Origin: Bdellovibrionales bacterium
GTDB lineage: Bacteria > Bdellovibrionota > Bdellovibrionia > Bdellovibrionales > JAKFYE01
Assembly: GCA_021731045.1 (NCBI GenBank)
Contig: JAKFYE010000013.1
Location: 1 to 64,000, forward strand
Direction of reading: 5' to 3'
DNA length: 64,000 nt
A model generated the notes under the pieces. The model ran no database searches. It was not told the origin of the DNA and was given only the letters and a program-made list of their open reading frames with translations. Both the position numbers and the translations under genes were made by a program. Every line of letters begins with the position of its first letter. Position 1 is the first letter of the stretch. Below are positions 56,347 through 64,000 of this stretch, in pieces.

Positions 56347-56733
56347 TTATTCAATACACTTAAAGGCAAGGTAATTGTAATTTACAAGTACCGGAAAAGA
56401 ATTATTGCCTTCCGTTTGTGAAAAAACAATTTCGAGAGACTTCCCCTTAGAAACAATAGCGCCAAAAGTCTTAGCTGGTCGATGATCATCACCGTATTGT
56501 TTGGTTCCGGCCGTCTCAGTCAAAAGTTTATATTTATTGGGATGGCAAAACTCTTCCATTTTCGCTAAGGCATCTCGTCGCCTCATTTCTTTTACAGGAC
56601 TTGCGCCTTGATCTAAATATTCGAGTACACCCGTTCGTTTTTCATGGTCTTTAAGAACCCAATTAGCGTCCATGATAGTTGCGAAGGCCATTTGGTAGTA
56701 AAGACTCAATATGATAGTTAGACCCAGCGTCAT
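56347..56733 (-). CDS. Small exported protein of unknown function
   Basis: The 128-residue precursor has a signal-like N-terminus (about 1-18, cleavage near MAFATI). The mature part has two cysteines (EEFCHPNKYK and FKCIE) that could form a disulfide. It precedes the next exported gene by 16 bases, so they are probably one transcript. No homologue is recognised. Confidence 0.55.
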   Translation of the reverse strand: MTLGLTIILSLYYQMAFATIMDANWVLKDHEKRTGVLEYLDQGASPVKEMRRRDALAKMEEFCHPNKYKLLTETAGTKQYGDDHRPAKTFGAIVSKGKSLEIVFSQTEGNNSFPVLVNYNYLAFKCIE

Positions 56734-56869
56734 AACAACTCCAATTTAAAATATTAATGCTTAAAAAGTAATATACCTATTTCTGGTTTTTTTGTCCATT
56801 GGCCAAAGTGATGACGCATCCTTTGTGACTAAAAAGGTAACCCAAAACTTGCAGAATAAACTAACTTTA

Positions 56870-57520
56870 CTAAGCTTCGAAATCGGGTTGCTGAGATGGA
56901 TGTGCTTTTTGAAACGCCTCGAGTTTTGAGCAGTTTTCACTCACGCGAAGGATATTGGGACAGGCGCTGAGATCAACTTTGAATCTTTGCGCGCCGAAAA
57001 CTTGGGGAACTAAAAAAACATCGGCGGCCGTCACTTGATCTCCGAAAGAATATGTTCCAGAAGATTTTTGGAGCAGTTCTTCAAGAACGCTCATTCCTTT
57101 GCCAACCCAATTTTGAATCCACTGGTCACGAAGGTCTTTATTTTGCGGAAATTTTTCTTCTAAAAACTGTGTCACTTTTAAGTTTCCGAGGGGCTGAATA
57201 CCGGAGTTGATCACTTCGCAAAATCGCAAAATTTGCGCACGCGTTTTAGCATCCTTAGAAAACAGCTTTGGACCATTATATTGATGCTCTAAATAATCAA
57301 TGATCGCCATAGATTCGCTCAGAACAAACGCGCCGTCTACCAGAGTCGGAACTTGTTCTGCGGGATTCAATTTTTTGTAATCATTGGAGTGTTGCTCCCC
57401 ACCTTTCTTTACAAGGTGAATCGAGCGGTACTCGTACGGAAGCCCTTTTAAATTAAGAGCAATACGAACGCGGTAAGATGCCGAACTTCTAAAATACGAG
57501 TAAAGAATGAGCGTGTTCAT
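56870..57520 (-). CDS. maiA: Maleylacetoacetate isomerase (zeta GST)
   Basis: The 216-residue protein is a zeta-class glutathione transferase. The N-terminal active-site motif SYFRSSASYRVRIALNLKG and the substrate segment LNPAEQVPTLVDG are clear. It isomerises maleylacetoacetate to fumarylacetoacetate in tyrosine breakdown. It diverges from a fumarylacetoacetate hydrolase-like gene. Confidence 0.9.
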   Translation of the reverse strand: MNTLILYSYFRSSASYRVRIALNLKGLPYEYRSIHLVKKGGEQHSNDYKKLNPAEQVPTLVDGAFVLSESMAIIDYLEHQYNGPKLFSKDAKTRAQILRFCEVINSGIQPLGNLKVTQFLEEKFPQNKDLRDQWIQNWVGKGMSVLEELLQKSSGTYSFGDQVTAADVFLVPQVFGAQRFKVDLSACPNILRVSENCSKLEAFQKAHPSQQPDFEA

Positions 57521-57650
57521 GCACTCAAACTAACTTTGAATTCGTATCTCGTCAAAATCTACTCACGGAATAAACACGCCAAGGTCTCTAGCCACGCGTC
57601 AACATTCAAATAAGTGACATCATAAACGAGTCACGTTAGGTCTTAGGACT

Positions 57651-58649
57651 ATGAAACTGGGCTCCTTAAGAGATTCTAAAAGACGTGACGGAATTCCCGT
57701 CGTGATCAGTCAAGATAACAAAACGGCCGTGCGTTTTGACTCAATCGCGAATTCACTTCGTGAAGCCATCGAAAATTGGAGTGAGTGTAAACCAAAGCTA
57801 GAGACTCTCTTTCGCGATCTCAATACCGGACGTGCCGACAAGAGCTTTTCCATTGATGAAAATGCATTTCACTCTCCTCTCCCGCGCAGTTTTCAGTGGG
57901 CCGATGGTTCGGCGTTTATTCAACACGTAAAACTCGTACGTAAAGCGCGCAATGCCCCTTTGCCTGAAACCCTCATGACCGTTCCGCTCATGTATCAGGG
58001 TGGAAGCGACACTATGCTGTCTCCACGCGAAGACATTCCGCTTCGTTCAGAAAAATATGGAATGGATTTCGAGGGTGAATTCGCCATCATTACAGATTTT
58101 GTACCTATGGGCACTACGGCTGAGGAGGCGCTAAAACATATTATTTTAATTGTGATGGTCAACGATGTCTCTTTGCGCGGACTCATCCCCGATGAACTTG
58201 CAAACGGGTTTGGATTTTTTCAATCAAAACCCTCTACTGCGTTTGGCCCTTTTGCGGTGACGCCCGACGAACTTGGCGATTCGTGGAAGAACGGACGTGT
58301 GCACTTACCATTGCATTCCGAGTACAACGGCAAATGGTTTGGCCACCCTGATGGTGGAGAAATGCATTTTCATTTTGGTCAAATCATCGCGCACGCCGCG
58401 CGTACACGTGATCTCGGACCCGGTACCATTATCGGCAGTGGAACGGTTTCCAACGAAGATGAAACCAGAGGTTCGAGCTGTTTGGCAGAAAAACGAATGC
58501 TCGAACAAATCAAAAACGGAAAAATTGAAACTCCCTTTATGAAAGTCGGCGATACAATCAAATTTGAATGTTTTGATAAGAATAAGAAAAATATTTTTGG
58601 AACTATCTTTCAAAAAATCGTGAAAGCAAAAATTCCAGACAACTATTAA
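57651..58649 (+). CDS. Fumarylacetoacetate hydrolase-family protein
   Basis: The 332-residue protein has a FAH domain with SPREDIPL, EGEFAIITDFVPMG, VMVNDVSLRGLIPDEL, QSKPSTAFGPFAVTPDELGD and GPGTIIGSGTVSNED; the metal-site Glu and Asp are present. The likely reaction is cleavage of fumarylacetoacetate to fumarate and acetoacetate, since maiA is its divergent neighbour. It is followed 19 bases later by an exported barrel protein gene. Confidence 0.9.
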   Translation: MKLGSLRDSKRRDGIPVVISQDNKTAVRFDSIANSLREAIENWSECKPKLETLFRDLNTGRADKSFSIDENAFHSPLPRSFQWADGSAFIQHVKLVRKARNAPLPETLMTVPLMYQGGSDTMLSPREDIPLRSEKYGMDFEGEFAIITDFVPMGTTAEEALKHIILIVMVNDVSLRGLIPDELANGFGFFQSKPSTAFGPFAVTPDELGDSWKNGRVHLPLHSEYNGKWFGHPDGGEMHFHFGQIIAHAARTRDLGPGTIIGSGTVSNEDETRGSSCLAEKRMLEQIKNGKIETPFMKVGDTIKFECFDKNKKNIFGTIFQKIVKAKIPDNY

Positions 58650-58668
58650 CCGTCTAACCGGAGGACGA

Positions 58669-59346
58669 ATGAAAAAATTGGGATTGATTCTTATTGCGCT
58701 GGGAGTAAGTGCCTTTGCTTTTAATACCTTAGCCGCAGAAAAACCTTCGAAAACAAAAAAACCTGAAACTACCGTTGAAGCCGTTCATCCTGAGCGTGAC
58801 CACACGGTTGAAGCCGATGACGTAAATGTAAAAAGAGAAAAAACCGTTTACGCAGGCTCAAGCAATCACTCAATGAACTTTGTCTTTCAACCGTTACCGC
58901 TTCTCTTAGGCATAGTGAATTTTGATTTGGATTTTAAATTGTCTAAGAGCATGACCCTCGGACCTTCGCTTATGTATTGGGACTCTGATTTTTTAAGCAC
59001 CCATATACGCGCTTATTCTCTTGGTATTCGCGCTAACTTTTATCCGGGCGGCGAAGCACTTGATAGCGACGGCTTATACGTTGGACCTTCTATCAATTAC
59101 ATGTCTATGAAGGCAGAAAAAAACAATCTCTCGGCCGAAATCAAAGGCACGGTTTTCACAACCGTCGCGGGCTATCAATGGATATGGGACAGCTTTAACA
59201 TCATGCTAGGTGGTGGTTTTACGATTTCAAACTTCCCAGATAAAGTGACAGTTAAAAATACTACGAGCAATTCTCAGGAAGAAGTTTCGGTTGGTGTCGC
59301 TTCAACTGGCTTAGCACTCGAATTTGGATTGGGATTTGCGTTTTAG
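58669..59346 (+). CDS. Outer-membrane barrel-like protein
   Basis: The 225-residue precursor has a signal peptide (cleavage near TLAAEK, residue 22), a charged Lys/Glu/Pro linker and about eight strands with GYQWIWDSFNIMLGGGFTI and a terminal Phe (GLGFAF). It resembles DUF3575-type outer-membrane proteins. GGAGGACG precedes ATG. A large terminator follows. Confidence 0.72.
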   Translation: MKKLGLILIALGVSAFAFNTLAAEKPSKTKKPETTVEAVHPERDHTVEADDVNVKREKTVYAGSSNHSMNFVFQPLPLLLGIVNFDLDFKLSKSMTLGPSLMYWDSDFLSTHIRAYSLGIRANFYPGGEALDSDGLYVGPSINYMSMKAEKNNLSAEIKGTVFTTVAGYQWIWDSFNIMLGGGFTISNFPDKVTVKNTTSNSQEEVSVGVASTGLALEFGLGFAF

Positions 59347-59356
59347 TGAGTAGATC

Positions 59357-59408
59357 AAAGGATCGAGGTGGCGAGGTCCATCCTTAGACAACGCCTCCCG
59401 ATCCTTTT
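59357..59408 (+). terminator. Terminator after the barrel protein gene
   Basis: AAAGGATCG pairs with CGATCCTTT (9 bp), extended inside by GGTGGCG with CGCCTCC with one mismatch, then a T run. It ends the fah-barrel transcript. Confidence 0.82.
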
Positions 59409-59857
59409 AGTGTTCAGATAATCTTAACTTACGTCAATTATGTTTTTAAGAATCTTAAATTCATATCGTTGGAGTCCAAATCTCCATAAAATCTCGAGAT
59501 CCGACATCTCTCTTTTGAAACTGTTTTTAGATTGTCCTATAAAATCCATAAGATGCGAAAACCCATCGTAGAAAACCCACGCGCCAGTTTCTTTGATCTC
59601 TCTTTTTAAATACGGACCCGTATTTTATAGTCAGGGGGAGAAGGCAATATTGTTTATTATTAAAGCACTCCCACCTTCATAAACTGGTCTATTCTTAAAA
59701 TAATGCAAAGAGTCGTCCTCTCTTCAAATTTATATGGCCCTAGTGATGGTCTTTGTAGTGTTTACAGCGAGTACAAATGCTCCTCCATGACGGTTGACTC
59801 AGCCTTAACTTTTGATGGATAACCTTTAAAATTTTAAAATCGTCACGTTAGGATTTT
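59409..59857. other. 450-base intergenic region
   Basis: A/T-rich sequence between the terminator and the short open frame at 59858. A near-palindrome AAATACG-GACC-CGTATTT lies at 59609-59626. No RNA gene or long frame was recognised. Confidence 0.45.
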
Positions 59858-59935
59858 ATGAGTTCCGCACTACTGGTTCTTGAATATTTTATTTTGCTAG
59901 TCCTATTTTGCGTCGCCGCTTCCAATATTTTGTAA
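59858..59935 (+). CDS. Possible 25-residue single-helix membrane protein
   Basis: The frame encodes MSSALLVLEYF followed by a hydrophobic helix ending in CVAASNIL. AGGA stands four bases before ATG. It ends 12 bases before the EamA transporter gene and could be a small membrane protein or a leader controlling that gene. It is short enough that chance cannot be excluded. Confidence 0.35.
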   Translation: MSSALLVLEYFILLVLFCVAASNIL

Positions 59936-59947
59936 GCCTATTTTTTA

Positions 59948-60832
59948 ATGCAAAAAGAGTTGCTTCCTTATTTTTTCGCTCTTGGAGCCAACTTGGCTTT
60001 TTCTTGGGCCACGATTGTCTTTGCCCATTTTTCTAAAACAGCTTCGGCATTGTGGATGAATGTTTTTAAAGCCACAATCGCGTTTACCGTTTTTGGCCTT
60101 ATCTTTCTATTTTTTGGAGATCATCATTGGCCAGAACAAACAACTTTAATAAGTTTTCTGTTAAGTGGATTTTTGGGGTTGGCTTTAGGAGATTGGTTTT
60201 TACTTAAAGCCTTTGCGACACTCGGAGCTTCGCGCGTACTCATGCTCTACGGTTTTCAACCACTGATGTTAGGTGTTGCGGGTTATTTATTATTTCATCA
60301 AAGTGTACCGTTAGAAAAACTCGTGGCGATTATTTTTCTGGTGGCGTGCCTTTTTGTATTTTCACTCGAAAATTTAAGAAAATACGGCCAGTGGCATTTG
60401 AAAGCGTTATTTATAGGTTTGATTGGCATCAGTCTCGACACCCTAGGCGTCGTACTGACCCGATATGGATTTGAAAACAGTCCCTCGATCACGCCGCTCG
60501 ATTGCAACTTTTATCGCGCCTGTGGGGCCATCGCCGGTTTTGTTGTTTTCTCATTTTTTGTCCCCCTTCGCATACATCAAACACTTCTTAAGTTTGATCG
60601 CAAACAACGAGCGCTCCTAATAATTGCGAGTCTTTCAGGCACGTTTCTCTCACTTTATCTTTATCTCTCTGCGGTTCGCATCGGACATCTGGCCACGATT
60701 TCATCAATCGGCATCACCGCCCCCCTCTTTGCGGGAATTCTAGAAAGTTTTGTGCAACGCAAGCTCCCAAGCCTCTACTTGGTCATCGCGTTTTTACTTT
60801 TTGCATGTGGATTTCTTATTCTTGTCTACTGA
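59948..60832 (+). CDS. EamA/DMT-family transporter
   Basis: The 294-residue protein has ten predicted membrane helices in two EamA repeats. FLLSGFLGLALGDWFLLKAFATLGASR in the first repeat is typical. Family members export amino acids or metabolites. The substrate is unknown. Start ATG at 59948 without a strong ribosome site. Confidence 0.85.
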   Translation: MQKELLPYFFALGANLAFSWATIVFAHFSKTASALWMNVFKATIAFTVFGLIFLFFGDHHWPEQTTLISFLLSGFLGLALGDWFLLKAFATLGASRVLMLYGFQPLMLGVAGYLLFHQSVPLEKLVAIIFLVACLFVFSLENLRKYGQWHLKALFIGLIGISLDTLGVVLTRYGFENSPSITPLDCNFYRACGAIAGFVVFSFFVPLRIHQTLLKFDRKQRALLIIASLSGTFLSLYLYLSAVRIGHLATISSIGITAPLFAGILESFVQRKLPSLYLVIAFLLFACGFLILVY

Positions 60833-60869
60833 GCTTGATGTTTGCGATTCCAGTCGTTAGAGTTTTTAT

Positions 60870-61880
60870 GTGGATTTTGAATCGCAGCTTAAAGAATTTG
60901 AATCACACTACAGCAACCTCAAAGATCGCGATCAAATTGCAGAGGATCTCGGTCCTCATACCTTCGTACTTAAATCAAAAAAACGAGCGCACGAAACAAA
61001 GGACATTGATCTGCTCTTTCTTGCACTTATCCACGGCAATGAAGTCGGTGGGGTTGCCGTTTTAAATCACGTGCTCAAAAGCATGACCGAAGGAAAGTTC
61101 AAGCCCGATATTAAAATGGCTTTCGCACTAGGAAACGTCGAAGCCGGTTTTAAAAATTCTCGCTTTGTAGAAAAAGATTTAAATCGTATTTTTGGAACTT
61201 ACGAAACCGCCACGCACGAAGATCGACGCGCGCGTGAACTAGAGACTCTCTTAAAACGAAGTCGTTATATTTTAGATATTCACCAGACCATTGAGCCAAC
61301 CGCAAGCCCGTTTTTTATTTTCGGCTTTGATAAAAAATCTTTCGTTATGGCTCACACCATCGCACCGAGTCTGCCTATTATCAGCTATTCCATTAATGAA
61401 CGTAAAGAGAACGGGCTGGTCGCCACCTCCTACGCTATTGAGCAAGGAGGCGTAGCCGTAACCGCCGAGCTAGGCCAAAAAGGCTTCGACCATACACAAT
61501 TGGACCTTGGCTACGGTCTCTGCCGACGTGCCTATTGGTACGTAAAGAACCAGCGCCTTCATGCTTTGAAAAACTTTTTTCTTTCTATCGTATTAAGAAA
61601 ATCGAAACCGCATGCGGATGATAAAATTTTGATTTTTAGTTATCGTCATCTAAATGAGGGCGCAACGAACAATCTTATGCCTGGTTTCACAAATTTTATG
61701 GATATCAAAAAAGGCCAAAAGTTAGGCGTCAGCTCTAAGGGAGATATTCTATCTCCGCTGGATGGAAAAATTTTATTTCCTAAATATGGTCAGGCCAAAC
61801 AAGAGTCCAAAGAGCTCTTCGTCATTCTCGAACAACTCAACGTTCAAAATTTTTTAAAAAGATTCAATCTTACGCTTTAA
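60870..61880 (+). CDS. Succinylglutamate desuccinylase/aspartoacylase-like protein
   Basis: The 336-residue protein is an M14-like metal-dependent deacylase: HGNEVGGVAVL supplies His and Glu zinc ligands, KDLNRIFG the Arg/Asn substrate site and LDIHQTIEP the third ligand. VTAELGQKGF is the general-base region. The natural substrate (acyl-amino acid) is unknown. Start GTG 60870, about 35 bases after the transporter. Confidence 0.85.
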   Translation: MDFESQLKEFESHYSNLKDRDQIAEDLGPHTFVLKSKKRAHETKDIDLLFLALIHGNEVGGVAVLNHVLKSMTEGKFKPDIKMAFALGNVEAGFKNSRFVEKDLNRIFGTYETATHEDRRARELETLLKRSRYILDIHQTIEPTASPFFIFGFDKKSFVMAHTIAPSLPIISYSINERKENGLVATSYAIEQGGVAVTAELGQKGFDHTQLDLGYGLCRRAYWYVKNQRLHALKNFFLSIVLRKSKPHADDKILIFSYRHLNEGATNNLMPGFTNFMDIKKGQKLGVSSKGDILSPLDGKILFPKYGQAKQESKELFVILEQLNVQNFLKRFNLTL

Positions 61881-62013
61881 CAAAGTTAATTTAGATGTAA
61901 ATCGACTCATATCCCAAGCTCTGTAAATAAATGATTTCTGCATAAGGGGATAACGTTCTGCGACACCTTTAAAACAAAACTTAAAGCCTCATGCACAATT
62001 ATAAAGAGTCACA

Positions 62014-62069
62014 CCTTGCCCAATAAGTCTTTTCCGGCCACCTTTATGAAAAGACTAATTGGGACAAGG
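62014..62069. repeat. Long inverted repeat before the TIGR03546 gene
   Basis: CCTTGCCCAATAAGTCTTTTC (62014-62034, given here as 21 bases of arm only by position) is matched by 62048-62069 with one mismatch and one extra base, around a 13-base loop. No T-tract follows directly. It lies 70 bases before the start codon of the downstream gene. Confidence 0.75.
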
Positions 62070-62140
62070 CACTAGACAGGCCTATCGTTTTTTGTGATGC
62101 TTGAGCCTACGCCTCTAATTTTTTGTGCACGGGAGAAGAC

Positions 62141-62671
62141 ATGACATTATTGTTAAAACAGATTTTTGCCTTTATTAAATTGCTCAACTCCGATCAAGGA
62201 ACCAATCAAATCGCAGCAGGTATCGCCTGCGGATTGATTTTAGGCTTCGCACCCGCATTTTCTCTTCAAACCCTTTTTGTTATTTTTTGTCTCTTCTTTT
62301 TTCGCATTCAAATTGGTGCGGCTACTTTAGCCGCATTCTTCTTTGCGTTCCCAGCGTATCTCTTTGATCCTGTTTTTCACAAAATTGGCGTTATGATTCT
62401 TGAACAAGACGGTTTAAAGCCTTTATTCACTACGCTTTACAATATGCCCATTGTTCCGTTTACAAAATTTTATAATTCGGTCGTGATGGGTGCGGGCGTA
62501 ACCAGCCTGGTGCTGGCCCCTTTCGTCTTTATACTTTCTAAATATTTAGTCATAAAATATCGCGTGACGGTCGTAGCGCGCTTCCGAGAGACCAAGTTTT
62601 GGAAGCTCGTAAAAGCCACTAGCTTTTACAAATGGTACGTAAAATACGATCAGATCTACGGCGCAGTTTAA
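62141..62671 (+). CDS. TIGR03546-family membrane protein
   Basis: The ATG at 62141 follows GGGAGAAGAC. The 176-residue protein has about four to five membrane helices, with AAGIACGLILGFAPAFSLQ (about 27-45) typical of this family. Its gene is normally adjacent to the TIGR03545 gene, as here (25 bases between). The function is unknown. An envelope role is likely from topology. Confidence 0.8.
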   Translation: MTLLLKQIFAFIKLLNSDQGTNQIAAGIACGLILGFAPAFSLQTLFVIFCLFFFRIQIGAATLAAFFFAFPAYLFDPVFHKIGVMILEQDGLKPLFTTLYNMPIVPFTKFYNSVVMGAGVTSLVLAPFVFILSKYLVIKYRVTVVARFRETKFWKLVKATSFYKWYVKYDQIYGAV

Positions 62672-62695
62672 TTTTCAAAATAAAGCGAGAGCAAA

Positions 62696-64000
62696 ATGAA
62701 TAACGAAAACACGACTCAAAACTCCACACCACCGGTAAAAAAACCAAAAAGAAAAGGCCCCATCCGCTTCGAGGCCGTAATACCTTTTACGGTGATTCTC
62801 ATCCTGATTATTTGTTACTTTAAATTTTTCTTTGATTTACATCTTAAAAAAGCCATTGAATTAGGTGGCTACTACGCCAACGGCGCCGAAGTCGATGTTG
62901 CGAGTCTTCACACTAGTTTTTGGGATTTATCATTTGAAATGACCGGACTCGAAGTGACCGATGCCAAACGTCCAACTAAAAACATATTAAAAATCGAACG
63001 TATTTATTCAAACCTTCTCTGGGATGCAATACTCAGATTTAAATTTGTTGTTGAAACCTCAGGAATTACCGGCATCCAAACATACGTCGATCGCAAATCT
63101 CCGGGCAAAGTCAAACCTCCTGAAGAAAAATCGACGGATAAGGGCGGAGGTTTTGACACCGTTAAAGATAAAACTTTAGATGTGGCCAAACAAGAGTTCA
63201 AAGGTAACGCCGTAGGCGATGTGGCAAAATTAGCAGATGGCGCTGATCTCGGTGGCACCTTGGGAAATATTGAAGGTCAGCTCAAGTCCAAAGCTTACAT
63301 CGAGCAACTCTCTAAAGAACTTGAAGGCAAAGATAAAGAGTGGAAAGCCAAAATCGATTCTCTCCCGAAGGGACCAGAAATTGATAATCTTAAAAAGAGA
63401 ATTTCGAGCATAAAAATTAACACCAGCAATTTTGCGGAACTTCAAAAAAATCTTAAAGAGATTGATTCTATCGCTCGAGAAGCCAATGATAAAGTTGGCG
63501 GCATACAAAAAATTGGCAATGAGTTACGTGCCGACATCGATAAATATTCTAAGGCCGTAGCCGAAGTCGATGCGCTCGTAAAAGAAGATCAAAAAATGCT
63601 CCAAAATCGTCTTAAAATTCCGAGCTTAGACGCAAAAGATTTAGCAAAAAATCTTTTTGGTCCTATGGTTATGGAAAAACTCGCAAAAGCAGAAGAGTAC
63701 ATGCGACTCGCCCGTAAATACATGCCCCCTAAAAAGACTGCAGAACAAAAAGCCGCATTGGAAGCTGAAAAAATTAAGCCTCCTCCACGAGGTCAGGGCA
63801 TCAATTACCAATTTGGTCGACCAAACTCCTATCCGATGTTCTGGGTAAAACGAACCGACATTACGTCTAAAGCCGCCCAAGGCGGAATGAACGGAAACGT
63901 TCAGGGGTACATCACGGATCTCACTTCAGATCCTCCTACAGTCGGTCGTCCAACCATACTGGATGTGAAAGGTAGCTTTCCCGAACAGAAAATCACTTCA
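62696..64000 (+). CDS. TIGR03545-family AsmA-like protein (C-terminus missing)
   Basis: The frame is open to the window edge for 435 codons. It has a short basic N-terminus, one membrane helix (about 29-50) and a long extracytoplasmic region: AsmA/DUF748-like start (FWDLSFEMTGLEVTDA, ILKIERIYSNLLWDAI), then a helical middle (DKEWKAKIDSLPKGPEI) and the start of another beta region (YPMFWVKRTDI). AsmA-like proteins bridge the envelope and may move lipids. It forms the usual pair with TIGR03546. Confidence 0.82.
   Translation, partial: MNNENTTQNSTPPVKKPKRKGPIRFEAVIPFTVILILIICYFKFFFDLHLKKAIELGGYYANGAEVDVASLHTSFWDLSFEMTGLEVTDAKRPTKNILKIERIYSNLLWDAILRFKFVVETSGITGIQTYVDRKSPGKVKPPEEKSTDKGGGFDTVKDKTLDVAKQEFKGNAVGDVAKLADGADLGGTLGNIEGQLKSKAYIEQLSKELEGKDKEWKAKIDSLPKGPEIDNLKKRISSIKINTSNFAELQKNLKEIDSIAREANDKVGGIQKIGNELRADIDKYSKAVAEVDALVKEDQKMLQNRLKIPSLDAKDLAKNLFGPMVMEKLAKAEEYMRLARKYMPPKKTAEQKAALEAEKIKPPPRGQGINYQFGRPNSYPMFWVKRTDITSKAAQGGMNGNVQGYITDLTSDPPTVGRPTILDVKGSFPEQKITS

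Noticed and set aside
1-64000. CRISPR array, prophage or integron
   Set aside because: No regularly spaced repeats, phage structural genes, integrase or transposase were seen anywhere in the window.

Overview
The window looks like a chromosome segment of a predatory or Bdellovibrio-like bacterium (phylum Bdellovibrionota), though this is an inference. The supporting points are a Bdellovibrio-style HNH endonuclease at the left edge, FHA domains fused to a sigma-54 activator and to a GGDEF diguanylate cyclase, many secreted or outer-membrane proteins of unknown function, frequent TTG/GTG starts, and a complete Gram-negative LPS theme. I found no rRNA, tRNA, CRISPR array, prophage or transposase. 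The genes are mostly housekeeping or cell-envelope genes in tight operons.

Layout: 1-1276, edge of an HNH gene followed by a hairpin-rich intergenic stretch. 1277-5662 (minus), engB, a small membrane protein, kdsB, pyrG and kdsD: Kdo precursor synthesis with CTP supply. 5905-9087, an FHA/sigma-54 activator, a FliL-like protein and a lipoprotein. 9118-14126 (minus), polA, an XRE regulator, a cold-shock protein, an FtsB-like protein and an outer-membrane protein. 14596-19710 (minus), an unusual tight gene string: a 92-aa protein, a cupredoxin-like protein, a Tad/CpaF ATPase, a histidine kinase, enolase and a thioesterase. 19964-24719, a PIN-PhoH ATPase, a PilZ protein, a MITE-like repeat, a TonB-like protein, an outer-membrane protein and a putative metallopeptidase lipoprotein. 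24716-26730 (minus), an ECF sigma factor, its putative anti-sigma factor and secreted proteins.

26989-33348 (minus) is one close-packed operon with a coiled-coil protein, a GGDEF protein, a metallophosphoesterase, pgi, an FHA-GGDEF protein and an Rsm22-like protein. 33506-46240 holds rlmN-pfkB, a BtpA-family protein with a signal peptide, heptose and O-antigen genes (heptose-7-phosphate kinase, heptosyltransferase-like GT9, DegT aminotransferase, GT4, O-antigen ligase), gdhA-pyrD, a trypsin-like protease and a Nudix hydrolase. 46398-53601 holds an HU-family protein, an EpmA-like lysine ligase, an MnmC-like methyltransferase, a YhcC radical SAM protein and gcvP. 53917-64000 holds a SPOR protein, a pseudouridine synthase, maiA/fah-like genes of tyrosine breakdown, a barrel protein, a transporter, an AstE-like deacylase and the TIGR03546/TIGR03545 pair, the last cut by the window edge.

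The strongest unexplained signal is at 53739-53898: a 160-bp element with 41-bp perfect inverted arms enclosing a nearly fully paired multi-branched core, between two convergent genes. Other notable signals are a 124-bp MITE-like element upstream of the tonB-like gene, a 21-22 bp imperfect inverted repeat at 62014-62069, an 18-bp palindrome related to a site inside the HNH gene, a terminator butted against the start of the XRE gene, a diguanylate cyclase operon, and a BtpA-family enzyme that appears to be exported.
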